Assembly: GCF_900104895.1 (NCBI RefSeq) | Contig: NZ_LT629742.1 | Coordinates: 3,224,001 to 3,288,000 of the forward strand | Reading direction: 5' to 3' | DNA: 64,000 nucleotides | Source of the DNA: Microterricola viridarii | GTDB taxonomy: Bacteria > Actinomycetota > Actinomycetes > Actinomycetales > Microbacteriaceae | Shown here: piece after piece, positions 8,466 through 16,871 of the stretch | How positions within the stretch are numbered: the first letter of the stretch is position 1 | How the letters are laid out: every line of letters begins with the position of its first letter | The notes under the pieces: model-generated | The model's database searches: none | The model's input: the letters and a program-made list of their open reading frames with translations, nothing else | What the model was told of the DNA's origin: nothing | Translations under genes and position numbers: made by a program

Positions 8466-9191
8466 TCAGATGGTGAAGTCGGCGGGCGCCGTCGAGACGA
8501 CCGGGCTCGGCGCCGCGGCATCCGTCGAGTAATTCGCCGTCACCAGAATCGGCATGTGGTCGGAGGTGCCTCGCGGCAGCGTCTCGACGTGCTCGATGTC
8601 GAGGCCGACCGAGGTGGCCAGGTCGAAGTGCCCGCGGAAGAACTTGTAGCGCGTGTAGGTGCGCTTGTCGCTGAGCGTCAGGTCGTAGCCGGCGTCGCGC
8701 ACCTTGTTGCTCAGGTTCTCCTTGAACACCGGGTAGTTGTAGTCGCCGACCATGAGCGTCGGCAGCCCGGGGCCGAGCTGCCAGAGCTCACCGAGGGCCG
8801 AGTGGATCTGGTGCCGGCGCAGCGAGTTGAGCGCGGTGAGCGGGGCGGCGTGGAAGGAGGCGACGATGAGTTCTCGCTCCGCCTCCCGGTCGTAGAGCCG
8901 CGTGCCGATCAGCCGTTCGTGCGCCGGGGTCAGCACCCGGTCGTGCAGCGACTTCTTCAGCGAGAAGGTGCGGGTCTCGAGCGCGTCGAAGCGCGTCTGC
9001 CGGTAGTAGACGGCGAGGCCGAGCCGGTTGCGGCTGGTCGAATCGGCCAGCCGCAGCTCGCCGATCACGGCGGGCATGTCGTGCGTGTCGAGCTCCTGCA
9101 GGCAGAGGACATCCGCCGCGTAGCGCTCACACAGCGAGATCAGCTCACCGCTGGCACTGTGCTTGCGCAGGTTGTAACTGATGATCTTCAC
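8466..9191 (-). CDS. Endonuclease/exonuclease/phosphatase-family protein
   Basis: A 241-aa DNase I-like fold protein. It starts at GTG 9191 (VKIISYNLRKH), has the metal-binding glutamate in LCLQELDTHD, the GDYNYP segment and the terminal catalytic SDHMP histidine-aspartate pair. The long open frame upstream of 9191 runs through the intergenic palindrome and the opposite-strand regulator gene and is not coding. No signal peptide is seen, so an intracellular metal-dependent phosphodiesterase is likely; the substrate (DNA, lipid or small molecule) is unknown. Confidence 0.85.
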   Translation of the reverse strand: MKIISYNLRKHSASGELISLCERYAADVLCLQELDTHDMPAVIGELRLADSTSRNRLGLAVYYRQTRFDALETRTFSLKKSLHDRVLTPAHERLIGTRLYDREAERELIVASFHAAPLTALNSLRRHQIHSALGELWQLGPGLPTLMVGDYNYPVFKENLSNKVRDAGYDLTLSDKRTYTRYKFFRGHFDLATSVGLDIEHVETLPRGTSDHMPILVTANYSTDAAAPSPVVSTAPADFTI

Positions 9192-9279
9192 TACACACCC
9201 ATCGCCATTGTTGCCGTACCCACCTAGCCTAAACCGCGCGCCGACTAGCACAGCTAGCGCGCAGCGAACTCCCGGCTTC

Positions 9280-9315
9280 ATGCGGTGGCGGATGCCGCGG
9301 CATCCGCCACCGCAT
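9280..9315. repeat. 36-bp perfect palindrome
   Basis: Both arms are exact for 18 bases (arm ATGCGGTGGCGGATGCCG) with no loop. It contains the core GGATGCCG/CGGCATCC that recurs all over the window. It lies between divergent genes, 4 bases before the first TTCAGC box, so it is not an obvious terminator for either gene. Confidence 0.9.
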
Positions 9316-9318
9316 AAT

Positions 9319-9335
9319 TTCAGCCCCGCTTCAGC
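9319..9335 (+). promoter_or_regulatory. Direct repeat TTCAGC-N5-TTCAGC, likely response-regulator box
   Basis: Two TTCAGC half-sites with an 11-base period (9319, 9330) upstream of the response regulator gene. OmpR/PhoB-family regulators bind tandem half-sites spaced about one DNA turn apart. The same hexamer with the same spacing recurs at 11489-11515 upstream of the PepSY-like gene, which supports autoregulation by the regulator encoded at 9390. Confidence 0.55.
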
Positions 9336-9389
9336 TCGGATGCGCCATGATGAGCACACTCGGACAGCCGCGACGCGAGAGGGAGCTGC

Positions 9390-10067
9390 ATGCGCATACT
9401 CGTGGTCGACGATGAGGCCAGGCTCGCCGATGGCCTGCGCCGCGGGCTGGAGGCGGAGGGCTTCGCCGTCGACGTCGCAGCAACCGGCCCGGACGGGCTC
9501 TGGCTGGCGCGCGAGCAGCAGTATGCCGTCATCCTGCTCGACATCATGCTTCCCGGCATGAGCGGCTATCGGGTGTGCGAGACGCTGCGGGCGGAGCAGA
9601 ACTGGACCCCGGTGCTGATGCTCACCGCCAAGGACGGCGAGTGGGACCAGGTCGAGGCCCTCGACACCGGCGCCGACGACTACCTGAGCAAGCCGTTCAG
9701 CTTCGCCGTGCTCGTCGCACGGGTGCGCGCGCTGATCCGCCGCGGCGCGGTGGACAGGCCGCGCGTGCTCGAGGCGGGCGACGTGCGCCTGGACCCCTCG
9801 ACGCGGCAGGTCTGGCGGGGCGAGGCGGCCGTCTCCCTGACGGCGCGCGAGTTCGCCGTGCTGGAGCTGTTGATGCAGCGACCTGGCGACGTGTTCTCGA
9901 AGAAGCAGATCCTCGAGGGCGTCTGGGACTTCGACTTCGACGGCGACCCGAACATCGTCGAGGTGTACGTGCGGCACCTGCGCAACAAGCTCGACCGCCC
10001 GTTCGGCCGCGACGGCATCCAGACCCTGCGCGGGGCCGGCTACCGCATGGCAGTCGACGGTGGCTGA
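9390..10067 (+). CDS. OmpR-family two-component response regulator
   Basis: A 225-aa regulator: receiver domain with acidic pair VVDDE, phospho-acceptor Asp51 in LLDIMLPG, the switch threonine in LTAKDG and the lysine in LSKPF; then a winged-helix DNA-binding domain ending RGAGYRMA. RBS GAGGGAG precedes the ATG by 6 bases. The 3' end overlaps the kinase gene by 8 bases. The likely target sites are the TTCAGC boxes in front of this gene and in front of the PepSY-like gene. Confidence 0.96.
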   Translation: MRILVVDDEARLADGLRRGLEAEGFAVDVAATGPDGLWLAREQQYAVILLDIMLPGMSGYRVCETLRAEQNWTPVLMLTAKDGEWDQVEALDTGADDYLSKPFSFAVLVARVRALIRRGAVDRPRVLEAGDVRLDPSTRQVWRGEAAVSLTAREFAVLELLMQRPGDVFSKKQILEGVWDFDFDGDPNIVEVYVRHLRNKLDRPFGRDGIQTLRGAGYRMAVDGG

Positions 10068-11481
10068 GCGGCGGGCCCGCGCACTCTCGCTCCGTGCGCG
10101 CATCACGCTCGGGGCCGCCCTGGCCGTGGCCGCCGGGCTGGTGCTCGGCGCGCTCGGCTTCTACTTCGCACTCAGCGCCTCGCTCACCGAGAACCTCCGG
10201 GCCGCCGCCCTGCAGGACGCCACCGCGATCGCGGCGCAGATCGACGCCCTCGGCCTCACCGACGACGACAACAGCGGCCGCGGCGGCGGCGATGACGACG
10301 ACGCGCAGAACGCGCCAGAGCACCTCGATGCGCTGTTGGACTTCGGCGACGATCGTTTCGTGCAGATCTTCGCGGATGACGGCAGTCTGCTGGCATCCGA
10401 ACCCGACTCGATCCCGGCCGATGTGCAGTTCGTCAGCGCACAGGCCGAGGCCGACGAGCACGTGCGGGTCGTCGCGGGGCGCAGCACCGCGCAGCTCTCG
10501 GAGACGCTGGCGACCGTCGGGCTGCTGCTCGCGGTCAGCGTGCCGCTGCTCGTCGCGCTGGTGGCGCTGGTGACCTGGCTCGTCGTGGGTCGGGCCCTCG
10601 CGCCGGTGGAACGCATGCGACGGGAGCTGGACGCCGTGACGGCCGCCGACCTCGGCCGCCGGGTCGACGAGCCGCCGGGCAACGACGAGATCGGCCGGCT
10701 CGCACACACCATGAACGGCATGCTCGACCGGCTGGAGGCCGCCCAGCGGGCGCAGCGCCGGTTCATCTCGGACGCCTCGCATGAGTTGAAGTCGCCGCTG
10801 GCGTCGCTCCGCCAGTATGCGGAGGTGGCGCGCGCCCACCCGGAGCGCATCGGTCAGGCCGAGCTCAGCGACGCCGTGCTCGACGAGGGCGGCCGGCTGG
10901 AGCACCTGGTGCAGGGCATGCTCGTGCTGGCCCGCACCGACGAGGGCGCGCTGCCGCTCACGCTCGGCGAGGTCGACCTGGACGATGTCGTGCTCGCCGA
11001 GGCGAAGCGCCTGCGCGAGCTCGGCCGGGTCACTGTCGACACTCGCCGAGTCGGGCCGGCGCGCCTGCGCGGGGATGCGGGGCTGCTGCGCCAGCTCGTG
11101 CGCAACCTCGCCGACAACGCCGCCCGGCACGCCCGCGGCGCCGTCGCGTTCGAGCTGGGCGAGGCGCCGCGCGGGCCGGCGGGTGCCGGTGCCGGGACCG
11201 GTGCCGGTGCTGCCGGGCCCGGCGTGCTGCTGGTCGTGCGCGATGACGGGGACGGCATCGCCCCGGCCGACCGCGAGCGGGTGTTCGAGCGGTTCCTGCG
11301 ACTGGATGACGCGCGCAGCCGGGCCGGCGGCGGCAGCGGGTTGGGCCTGGCGATCGTCGCCGAGATCGTGCGCGCACACGGCGGCACCGTGGCGGTGCGC
11401 GGCGCGGAGCCGGAAGGTGCCGGGCGGGGCGCCGTCGGGACGGGCGCGGTCTTCGAGGTGTGGCTGCCGCAGCGCGCCTGA
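10060..11481 (+). CDS. Sensor histidine kinase
   Basis: A 473-aa membrane kinase starting at GTG inside the regulator gene. It has a first membrane span at about residues 15-40, an acidic extracytoplasmic loop (DDDNSGRGGGDDDD region), a second span at about 150-177, HAMP, the phospho-accepting His241 in SHELKSPLASL, N box NLADNAARH, and G boxes DDGDGIAP and GSGLGLAIV. Partner of the preceding regulator. The acidic sensor loop and the acidic/histidine-rich exported protein encoded next point to a cationic or metal signal, which is inference. Confidence 0.95.
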   Translation: MAERRARALSLRARITLGAALAVAAGLVLGALGFYFALSASLTENLRAAALQDATAIAAQIDALGLTDDDNSGRGGGDDDDAQNAPEHLDALLDFGDDRFVQIFADDGSLLASEPDSIPADVQFVSAQAEADEHVRVVAGRSTAQLSETLATVGLLLAVSVPLLVALVALVTWLVVGRALAPVERMRRELDAVTAADLGRRVDEPPGNDEIGRLAHTMNGMLDRLEAAQRAQRRFISDASHELKSPLASLRQYAEVARAHPERIGQAELSDAVLDEGGRLEHLVQGMLVLARTDEGALPLTLGEVDLDDVVLAEAKRLRELGRVTVDTRRVGPARLRGDAGLLRQLVRNLADNAARHARGAVAFELGEAPRGPAGAGAGTGAGAAGPGVLLVVRDDGDGIAPADRERVFERFLRLDDARSRAGGGSGLGLAIVAEIVRAHGGTVAVRGAEPEGAGRGAVGTGAVFEVWLPQRA

Positions 11482-11488
11482 ACGCACG

Positions 11489-11515
11489 TTCAGCCGACTT
11501 CAGCCTGGCTTCAGC
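11489..11515 (+). promoter_or_regulatory. Three tandem TTCAGC half-sites
   Basis: TTCAGC at 11489, 11499 and 11510, i.e. spacings of 10 and 11 bases, directly after the kinase stop and 65 bases before the PepSY-like gene start. Same hexamer as the pair at 9319-9335. Likely binding site for the neighbouring OmpR-family regulator, activating the PepSY-like gene. Confidence 0.6.
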
Positions 11516-11579
11516 ACCCCGGGCGCACTCTGGACCCACACCTCGCGACGAGGACAGTGTGAATGTCAGGAGTCAGACC

Positions 11580-12080
11580 ATGAAGAAGCGCATTGCCATC
11601 ATCAGCACGCTGGGAGCGGCCGGTGTCCTCGCCCTGGGCGGGGCCGGAATCGCCATCGCTGCCGCCTCGTCCGGCGAGCCGGGCTCCTCGTTCGGAGCCG
11701 TCGTGGCGGCATCCGACGGCGGCAGCAGCGCCACGCCGTCGCCGGTGCCGAGCACGAGCGGCACGCCGTTCCTGGACGACGACGGGGACGGGGACGACCA
11801 CGGTGGGCACGGAGACCACGACGGCGACGACCGGGACGACCACAGCGGCCGCGGCCACGACGGTGACCACCAGGACGACGATGCCCTCGTCTCCGATGCC
11901 GACCGGGCCGCGGCCAGCGCGGCCGCCCTCGCCGCCACCGGCGGCGGGACCGTCACCGATGTCGACGCCGACGACGACAGCACCCACGCCTGGGAGGTCG
12001 ACGTCCGCCTCGACTCCGGCGCTGACCTCGAGGTGAAGCTCGACGCCAGCTTCACCGTGCTCAGCGTGCAGAACGACTAG
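11580..12080 (+). CDS. Exported PepSY-like protein with Asp/His-rich linker
   Basis: A 166-aa protein with a signal or anchor helix (MKKRIAIISTLGAAG...), a linker very rich in Asp, Gly and His (FLDDDGDGDDHGGHGDHDGD), and a C-terminal PepSY-type alpha/beta unit (HAWEVDVRLDSGADLEVKLD). RBS AGGAG lies 8 bases before the ATG. PepSY proteins next to two-component systems are common in actinobacteria and are thought to modulate the sensor or proteases. The His/Asp linker looks able to bind divalent metal. The stop codon is shared with the convergent next gene (CTAG). Confidence 0.82.
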   Translation: MKKRIAIISTLGAAGVLALGGAGIAIAAASSGEPGSSFGAVVAASDGGSSATPSPVPSTSGTPFLDDDGDGDDHGGHGDHDGDDRDDHSGRGHDGDHQDDDALVSDADRAAASAAALAATGGGTVTDVDADDDSTHAWEVDVRLDSGADLEVKLDASFTVLSVQND

Positions 12081-12739
12081 CCGAGCGCCGGCTCGTGCCC
12101 CGATCCCTCGGTGGGGGCCGGGGCGCGTTCCACGCTGTGGTGCCGCCGCTCGGTGGCGAGCTCCTGCAGGTCTTCGAGCTGCAGCAGCTGCATCCGGGCG
12201 TGCCGCTCCTCGTCGTAGTTCTCGCCGAGGTCGACGGGCTCGTTCTGCGCGGCCAGGGTCGACACCACAACGTTGCCGACCTCGTCCCAGGCGGCCTTCT
12301 TGGCAGCCTCGACGACGCCGTCGACGTACTCGCGGTTCTCGCGCAGCTCGGTCAGGCGCTGCGCCAGACCCGAATAGGTCTCCTCGCGCAGCAGCAGGTT
12401 CTGCACGTCGCTGCGGCGGTAGTCGTGGTGCCCGCTGGCGAGGCCGGAGGTGCTCTTGGCCGCCAGCCGCGCCGCCCTGATCCGCTGCGCCTGCTCGCTG
12501 GCCTCCTCGGCGAGCTTCGCGAGGTTCTCCCGCACGACCTCGGCGTAACGCTCGGCGTCGAAGTCCCGGTCGCCGCGGAGGGCCCCGATGATCACCTGGT
12601 TCTTGGTCTCCATGCGGGTGGCGTACTCGGCCAGCAGCACGCCCTCGTCCACGGCGCGCTCACGGGTGATGCGTCGGGGCGCGGGCAGCTTGCTGGCGTC
12701 GAACTTCGCCATCTTTCTGCGCTTGCGCCGGAACCACAT
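12077..12739 (-). CDS. Conserved coiled-coil protein of unknown function
   Basis: A 220-aa soluble protein that I do not recognise. It starts MWFRRKRRKMAKFDAS with a strongly basic N-terminus and TGAGGAG in front of the ATG at 12739. The middle (about 60-170) is charged and helical with heptad-like spacing, and it contains the segment LASGHHDYRRSDVQNLLLREE. No signal peptide or membrane span. Its 3' end overlaps the convergent PepSY-like gene by 4 bases. It may be a lineage-specific structural or nucleic-acid-associated protein, but nothing in the context shows a function. Confidence 0.75.
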   Translation of the reverse strand: MWFRRKRRKMAKFDASKLPAPRRITRERAVDEGVLLAEYATRMETKNQVIIGALRGDRDFDAERYAEVVRENLAKLAEEASEQAQRIRAARLAAKSTSGLASGHHDYRRSDVQNLLLREETYSGLAQRLTELRENREYVDGVVEAAKKAAWDEVGNVVVSTLAAQNEPVDLGENYDEERHARMQLLQLEDLQELATERRHHSVERAPAPTEGSGHEPALG

Positions 12740-12903
12740 ATTTCTCCTCAACGGATGCCGCGGCATCCCGCGGCCGTCAGCGGCCGCTCCCATGCTCAAC
12801 AGTATCCGAGCGGCACAGGGCCCTCGGCCGGTTCGGCGGTTCGAGCGGTTCGAGCGGCGGACGCACATTGGCTCCCGGGCTTCCGGGGCTGTGTCGCGTG
12901 CGA

Positions 12904-12937
12904 GGTCTCGATACGCTCGTTCCTCGCTACTCGACCA
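12904..12937. repeat. Dispersed REP-like repeat, family A copy 1
   Basis: A 34-bp unit with conserved ends GGTCTCGATACG and CTACTCGACCA around a core CTCGTTCCTCG. Related copies occur at 33776-33810, 33849-33882, 50711-50744 and 50776-50810, in both orientations. Confidence 0.85.
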
Positions 12938-13080
12938 GCGGGGGTGCCGCGGCATCCGGCCCGTCGCGGCCCCCGATCTGTCTCGCGGCCCTCGACATAC
13001 CACGTGCCGCGAGACACACCGCGGGCCCCGAGAGGCATGCGCGCGCGGATGCCGGGGCCGGCCGATCACGCTGGCTCCCG

Positions 13081-13143
13081 GGCTTCGGGGGCTGCGCTGC
13101 TCCTCCGTCGCGGCGCGGCCCCCTCCAGCCGACGCGGGGAGGG
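13081..13143. repeat. Dispersed repeat, family C copy 1
   Basis: About 63 bases beginning GGCTTCGGGGGCTGCGC and ending in AGCCGACGCGGGGAGG, closely matching 50907-50970 with a few substitutions. It borders the 3' end of the nuclease-helicase gene. Confidence 0.7.
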
Positions 13144-13163
13144 GCCCGCGGCGGCGGCGGAGG

Positions 13164-16100
13164 CTACTCGCCGGCCTCGACCAGGTTGATGAAGGCGCTC
13201 AGCTCGGCCAGCCCGCTCGGCGTCACCGGCAGGTACTCGATCAGCTCCGGCGAGTAGAGCAGGTACGCCGCCCACTTCGCGCGGGAGATCGCCACGTTCA
13301 GGCGGTTCTTCATGATCAGGAAGCCCATGCCGCGGGGCACGTCCTCCGCCGAGGATGCCGCGAGCGACACGATCGCGATGGCCGCCTCCTGCCCCTGGAA
13401 CTTGTCCACCGTGCCCACCCGCACGTCGCCGAGGCCCGCCGCGACGAGCGCCGCGTGCACGACCTGCAGTTGCGCGTTGTACGGGGTGACCACGATCACG
13501 TCGCGCGGCTCGAGCGGCCGCGACATCCGCTCGCCGTCTGCGGCCGGCGCCGCCTCGCTCCACGCGGCGCCGAGCGCCCCGCGCACCAGCTCGACGACGG
13601 CCGCCGCCTCCTCGACCGACTCGGTCGAGTTGCCGCTGTGCGCGACGGGCACCGAGCGCAGCCCCGGCGCGATGCCGTCGAGCAGCCGCTCGCCCGCCAC
13701 CGGGTGTGCGCGCAGGGCGCCCTCGTAGCTGAGCGCCGAGACCGGCGCGGTGACGGCCGGGTGCATGCGCCGGCTCTCGGCCAGGAAGAAGCCGAACGCC
13801 GGCGGCAGCACGTCGTGCCCGGCGCTGACCCAGCCGAGCGCGGACTGGTCCACCGGCTCCGGGTGGGTGCCCTGGCTGACCTGCGGCAGCTGCTGTGGGT
13901 CGCCGAGCAGCAGCAGGTTCGTGGCGGCGACGCTGGCCGCGATCGTGGAGGCGAGCGAGAACTGCCCGGCCTCGTCAATCACGAGCAGGTCGAGCGAGCG
14001 CCGGGTGAAGCGGGCCGGGTTGGCGAAGTCCCAGGCGGTGCCGCCGATGACGAAGCCGGATGCCGCGTGGTCCAGCGCGAACAGCAGGTGCCCGTTCTTC
14101 TCCAGCTCGGTGTAGCCGGGCACGCGCGCGCCGGGTTCGGTGCCGCTCTTCGGCACCTTGCCGACCAGCGCCCGGTCGAGCCCGGCCCGGACGACGCCCT
14201 CGAGGAGGTTCTCGACGACGGCGTGCGACTGCGCGACGACGCCGATCTTGTAGCCGTGTTTCTCGACCAGCTCGGTGATCAGGTGCGCGCCGAGGTAGGT
14301 CTTGCCGGTGCCGGGCGGGCCCTGCACGGCGAGTGCCTGGTGGTCCAGCGCCAGCGTGGCGGCGATCACTCGCTCGAGCGCGGGTCCGGATGCCGGTTTC
14401 TCCCCCGAATGCCCTGCACCAGCCGCGCGTGGCGCCACCCGGCGCAGCAGGTCGACGACGGCGTCCCGCGGCCAGCCGGAGGAATCGGTGTCGCCGGCGC
14501 GGCCGGCATCCACGATGCCCTGCGCCCAGCCGGCGATCGCGTCCTTCTGCGCACCGGCGGGCGGCGGCGAGCTGGGGGTGAGCGCCACCGGCACGCGGTC
14601 GTAGGGCTCGGCATCCCGCGGCAGTGTCTCCAGCACGAGCACGCCGCCGTCGTCGTCGACGTCGAGCACCTGCACGCTCTTCGCGGCCCGCGCCCACGGG
14701 TTCGCCCGCTCGTCCGGCCAGGGCGCCGGGCTGTCGTAGAGCAGGAACGGCCCGGCCTGGTCGCCCTTCTTGATGGAGCTGCCGGGCGCGACGGCGCCGC
14801 GGATCCGCAGCCAGCGCCGGTCCACGCGCTGCTTGCCCTCGCGGTGCCAGTCACGTTCGACGGTGGCCGTCTCGACCACCATCACGTCGCGGGTGTCGGC
14901 CCAGTCGGCTATCGGGTTCTCCAGCCGGGCGAAGTGCTCCCACCAGAAGCTCTTCTGCTCGCGCTGGTGGTAGTCGAGTGCGGCGGCGGCGAACGCGGCC
15001 GCCGTCTGGTCGGCGCCGCGGGCCAGGTCGAGCGGGTCGCCGGCGCGCGCCAGCAGGGCCTCGCGGAGCGGCGACGGCGCAAGCTCGATCACGGCGTCGC
15101 GGTCGGCGTTGGCGGCGGCCGGCGTGATGCCGTGCTCGCGGGCCAGGCCGAGCAGCCAGTCGCGCAGCTCGAGCGTGGAGCGGCAGTCGTACTCGTTGTA
15201 GCTGGCGATCTCGTCGAGCTTCTGCGCCCCGGCCTCCGCGTCACCGGCATCCAGCAGCGCCATTGCCGTCGCGTACTCGGTGATCGAGTCGGCGGCATTG
15301 GTGACGCCGGCCTGATCGCGCTCCTCATCACCCATGTAGAGCGGCTCGAGCTTCTTGATCGAGTAGGAGCGGCTGCCGACGCGCAGCGCCGCCCGCACGA
15401 TCGGGTACAGGTCGACGAGCACGTTGTCGCGCAGCAGCTGGTCGACCTCCTGCTCGCCGACGCCGTGCCGGGCGGCGAGGCTGAGCAGGTGGGTGCGCTC
15501 GTAGGCGGCGTAATGGTAGATGTGCATGCCCGGGTGGGCGGCCCGGCGCTCGGCGACGTAGGCGAGGAAGTCGATCAGCGCCTGGCGTTCCTCGGAGTGG
15601 TTGTGCGCCCAGAACGCCACGAAGCGGTGGTCGGGTTCGATCAGGCCGAACAGGTAGTCCAGCCCCCAGCGCGCGGGGGCGCCGTCGCCGCCACCCTGCT
15701 CGCTGTAGAGCGGGTCGCCCTCGAAGTCGAAGAAGATGTCGCCCGCATCCGGCACCGGCAGGGCCTCCAGGGCGGATGCCGCCACCACCTCGAACGGCGG
15801 AACACCCTGCGCGCCGGCGCCCGCCGCGGCCATCGCCTGCAGCTGCAGCCGGGCCTGCGCGCAGAGACCGGCCAGGGCGGCGTCGCCGATGCCGTCGATG
15901 CCGCGCCGCACGCCGTCGTCGGCAGGCGAGGGCTCGCCGAAGGCCGCCAGCTCGTCGATCGTGCGGATGCCGGCCGCCCGCAGTTTCAGCCGCTGGCTGC
16001 CGCGCAGGCCCGCCACGAGGAACACGTCGCGGTGCGCCTGGATCTCGGCCTCGCAGCTCTCGCACTGCCCGCAGGCGGCGTAGCGCTCGTCGCCCCACGC

Positions 16101-16769
16101 GACGATGCCGGTGTCGGCCCGCCGCTCGGCGATGATCCGCAACAGGTGGGCCCGGCGCCGCCGGTACACCGGCAGGATGTCGACGACCCGGTGCTCGCTG
16201 ACGCTGCCGTCGCCGAGCAGCAACTGCACGGTGTCGGCGACGGGCACGCCGATCTTCTCGAGCTGTTCGACGTAGGCGGCCAGCTGCAGCAGCGCCGTCA
16301 CCTTGGCCGAGCGGGCCAGCTTCGTGTCCTGCACGAGGTAGCGGCCGTCACTCTGGCGCACGATGAAGTCGGCGAAACCGATGAAGTCGCCGTCGAAGAA
16401 GGCGGCCTGGAAGACGACGGCGGCCCCGGAGGCGAAGGCCTCCGCGGTGGCGGCGAGCGCGGCATCCCGGGCCACGGCGTCGAAGGCGCTCGGCCGGTCG
16501 ATCTCGATCACCCCGGTGCCGACGCCCGCGAAGGCACCGAACTGGGCGCGGTAGCGCTCCAGCACCGCTTCCTCGTGCGCATCGCCGAGCCTCCCGGCAC
16601 GCTCCAGCATCGCATCGGCCTTCTGCGCGACCCGGTCGGCGCGGCCGAGCCGGGCGTCCAGGGCGCGGAGGAAGGCGAACTCGCACTTCGACGCCGTCGC
16701 CAGGTCGGAGGCGCTCGTCACCACGACGTCGTCAAGCAGAAACACCCAGACCTCCTCGCGCGTGGCCAC
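13164..16769 (-). CDS. TM0106-family RecB-like nuclease fused to SF1 helicase
   Basis: A 1201-aa fusion. The N-terminal half has the TM0106/RecB-like nuclease layout: DLATASKCEFAFLRAL at the start, the core motif with D and K in YLVQDTKLARSAKV, a cysteine-rich CGQCESCEAE patch, and an RNase-H-like segment DIFFDFEGDPL. The C-terminal half is a superfamily 1B helicase: Walker A QGPPGTGKTYLG, DEAGQ box LLVIDEAGQ, GDPQQLPQVS, and C-terminal motifs VDKFQGQEA and NRLNVAISRAK. Widespread in actinobacteria; role in DNA or RNA processing is not established. It stands alone, with no cas or restriction genes nearby, so a defence role is not supported by context. Confidence 0.9.
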   Translation of the reverse strand: MATREEVWVFLLDDVVVTSASDLATASKCEFAFLRALDARLGRADRVAQKADAMLERAGRLGDAHEEAVLERYRAQFGAFAGVGTGVIEIDRPSAFDAVARDAALAATAEAFASGAAVVFQAAFFDGDFIGFADFIVRQSDGRYLVQDTKLARSAKVTALLQLAAYVEQLEKIGVPVADTVQLLLGDGSVSEHRVVDILPVYRRRRAHLLRIIAERRADTGIVAWGDERYAACGQCESCEAEIQAHRDVFLVAGLRGSQRLKLRAAGIRTIDELAAFGEPSPADDGVRRGIDGIGDAALAGLCAQARLQLQAMAAAGAGAQGVPPFEVVAASALEALPVPDAGDIFFDFEGDPLYSEQGGGDGAPARWGLDYLFGLIEPDHRFVAFWAHNHSEERQALIDFLAYVAERRAAHPGMHIYHYAAYERTHLLSLAARHGVGEQEVDQLLRDNVLVDLYPIVRAALRVGSRSYSIKKLEPLYMGDEERDQAGVTNAADSITEYATAMALLDAGDAEAGAQKLDEIASYNEYDCRSTLELRDWLLGLAREHGITPAAANADRDAVIELAPSPLREALLARAGDPLDLARGADQTAAAFAAAALDYHQREQKSFWWEHFARLENPIADWADTRDVMVVETATVERDWHREGKQRVDRRWLRIRGAVAPGSSIKKGDQAGPFLLYDSPAPWPDERANPWARAAKSVQVLDVDDDGGVLVLETLPRDAEPYDRVPVALTPSSPPPAGAQKDAIAGWAQGIVDAGRAGDTDSSGWPRDAVVDLLRRVAPRAAGAGHSGEKPASGPALERVIAATLALDHQALAVQGPPGTGKTYLGAHLITELVEKHGYKIGVVAQSHAVVENLLEGVVRAGLDRALVGKVPKSGTEPGARVPGYTELEKNGHLLFALDHAASGFVIGGTAWDFANPARFTRRSLDLLVIDEAGQFSLASTIAASVAATNLLLLGDPQQLPQVSQGTHPEPVDQSALGWVSAGHDVLPPAFGFFLAESRRMHPAVTAPVSALSYEGALRAHPVAGERLLDGIAPGLRSVPVAHSGNSTESVEEAAAVVELVRGALGAAWSEAAPAADGERMSRPLEPRDVIVVTPYNAQLQVVHAALVAAGLGDVRVGTVDKFQGQEAAIAIVSLAASSAEDVPRGMGFLIMKNRLNVAISRAKWAAYLLYSPELIEYLPVTPSGLAELSAFINLVEAGE

Positions 16770-16871
16770 TCGGCTCCGCTCCCTCCGAGGCTAGCCGCTG
16801 GCACCGACACGGCCGGACGGCGCGGCAGGAAGGGCCGGCCCGCCGCCAGGGCCTGGGCGTTCCCGAAGCGG

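Larger units (their letters stand above)
12740..13163. other. 424-bp gene-free spacer rich in repeats
   Basis: No convincing gene. It holds a GGATGCCGCGGCATCC palindrome near 12754, a short GGTTCGAGC tandem near 12830-12858, a REP-like copy at 12904-12937, a 10-bp inverted repeat TGTCTCGCGG/CCGCGAGACA at 12979-13016 with an 18-base loop, and a family C repeat at 13081-13143. It separates two minus-strand genes and must contain the promoter of the coiled-coil protein gene and the end of nothing else. Confidence 0.7.
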
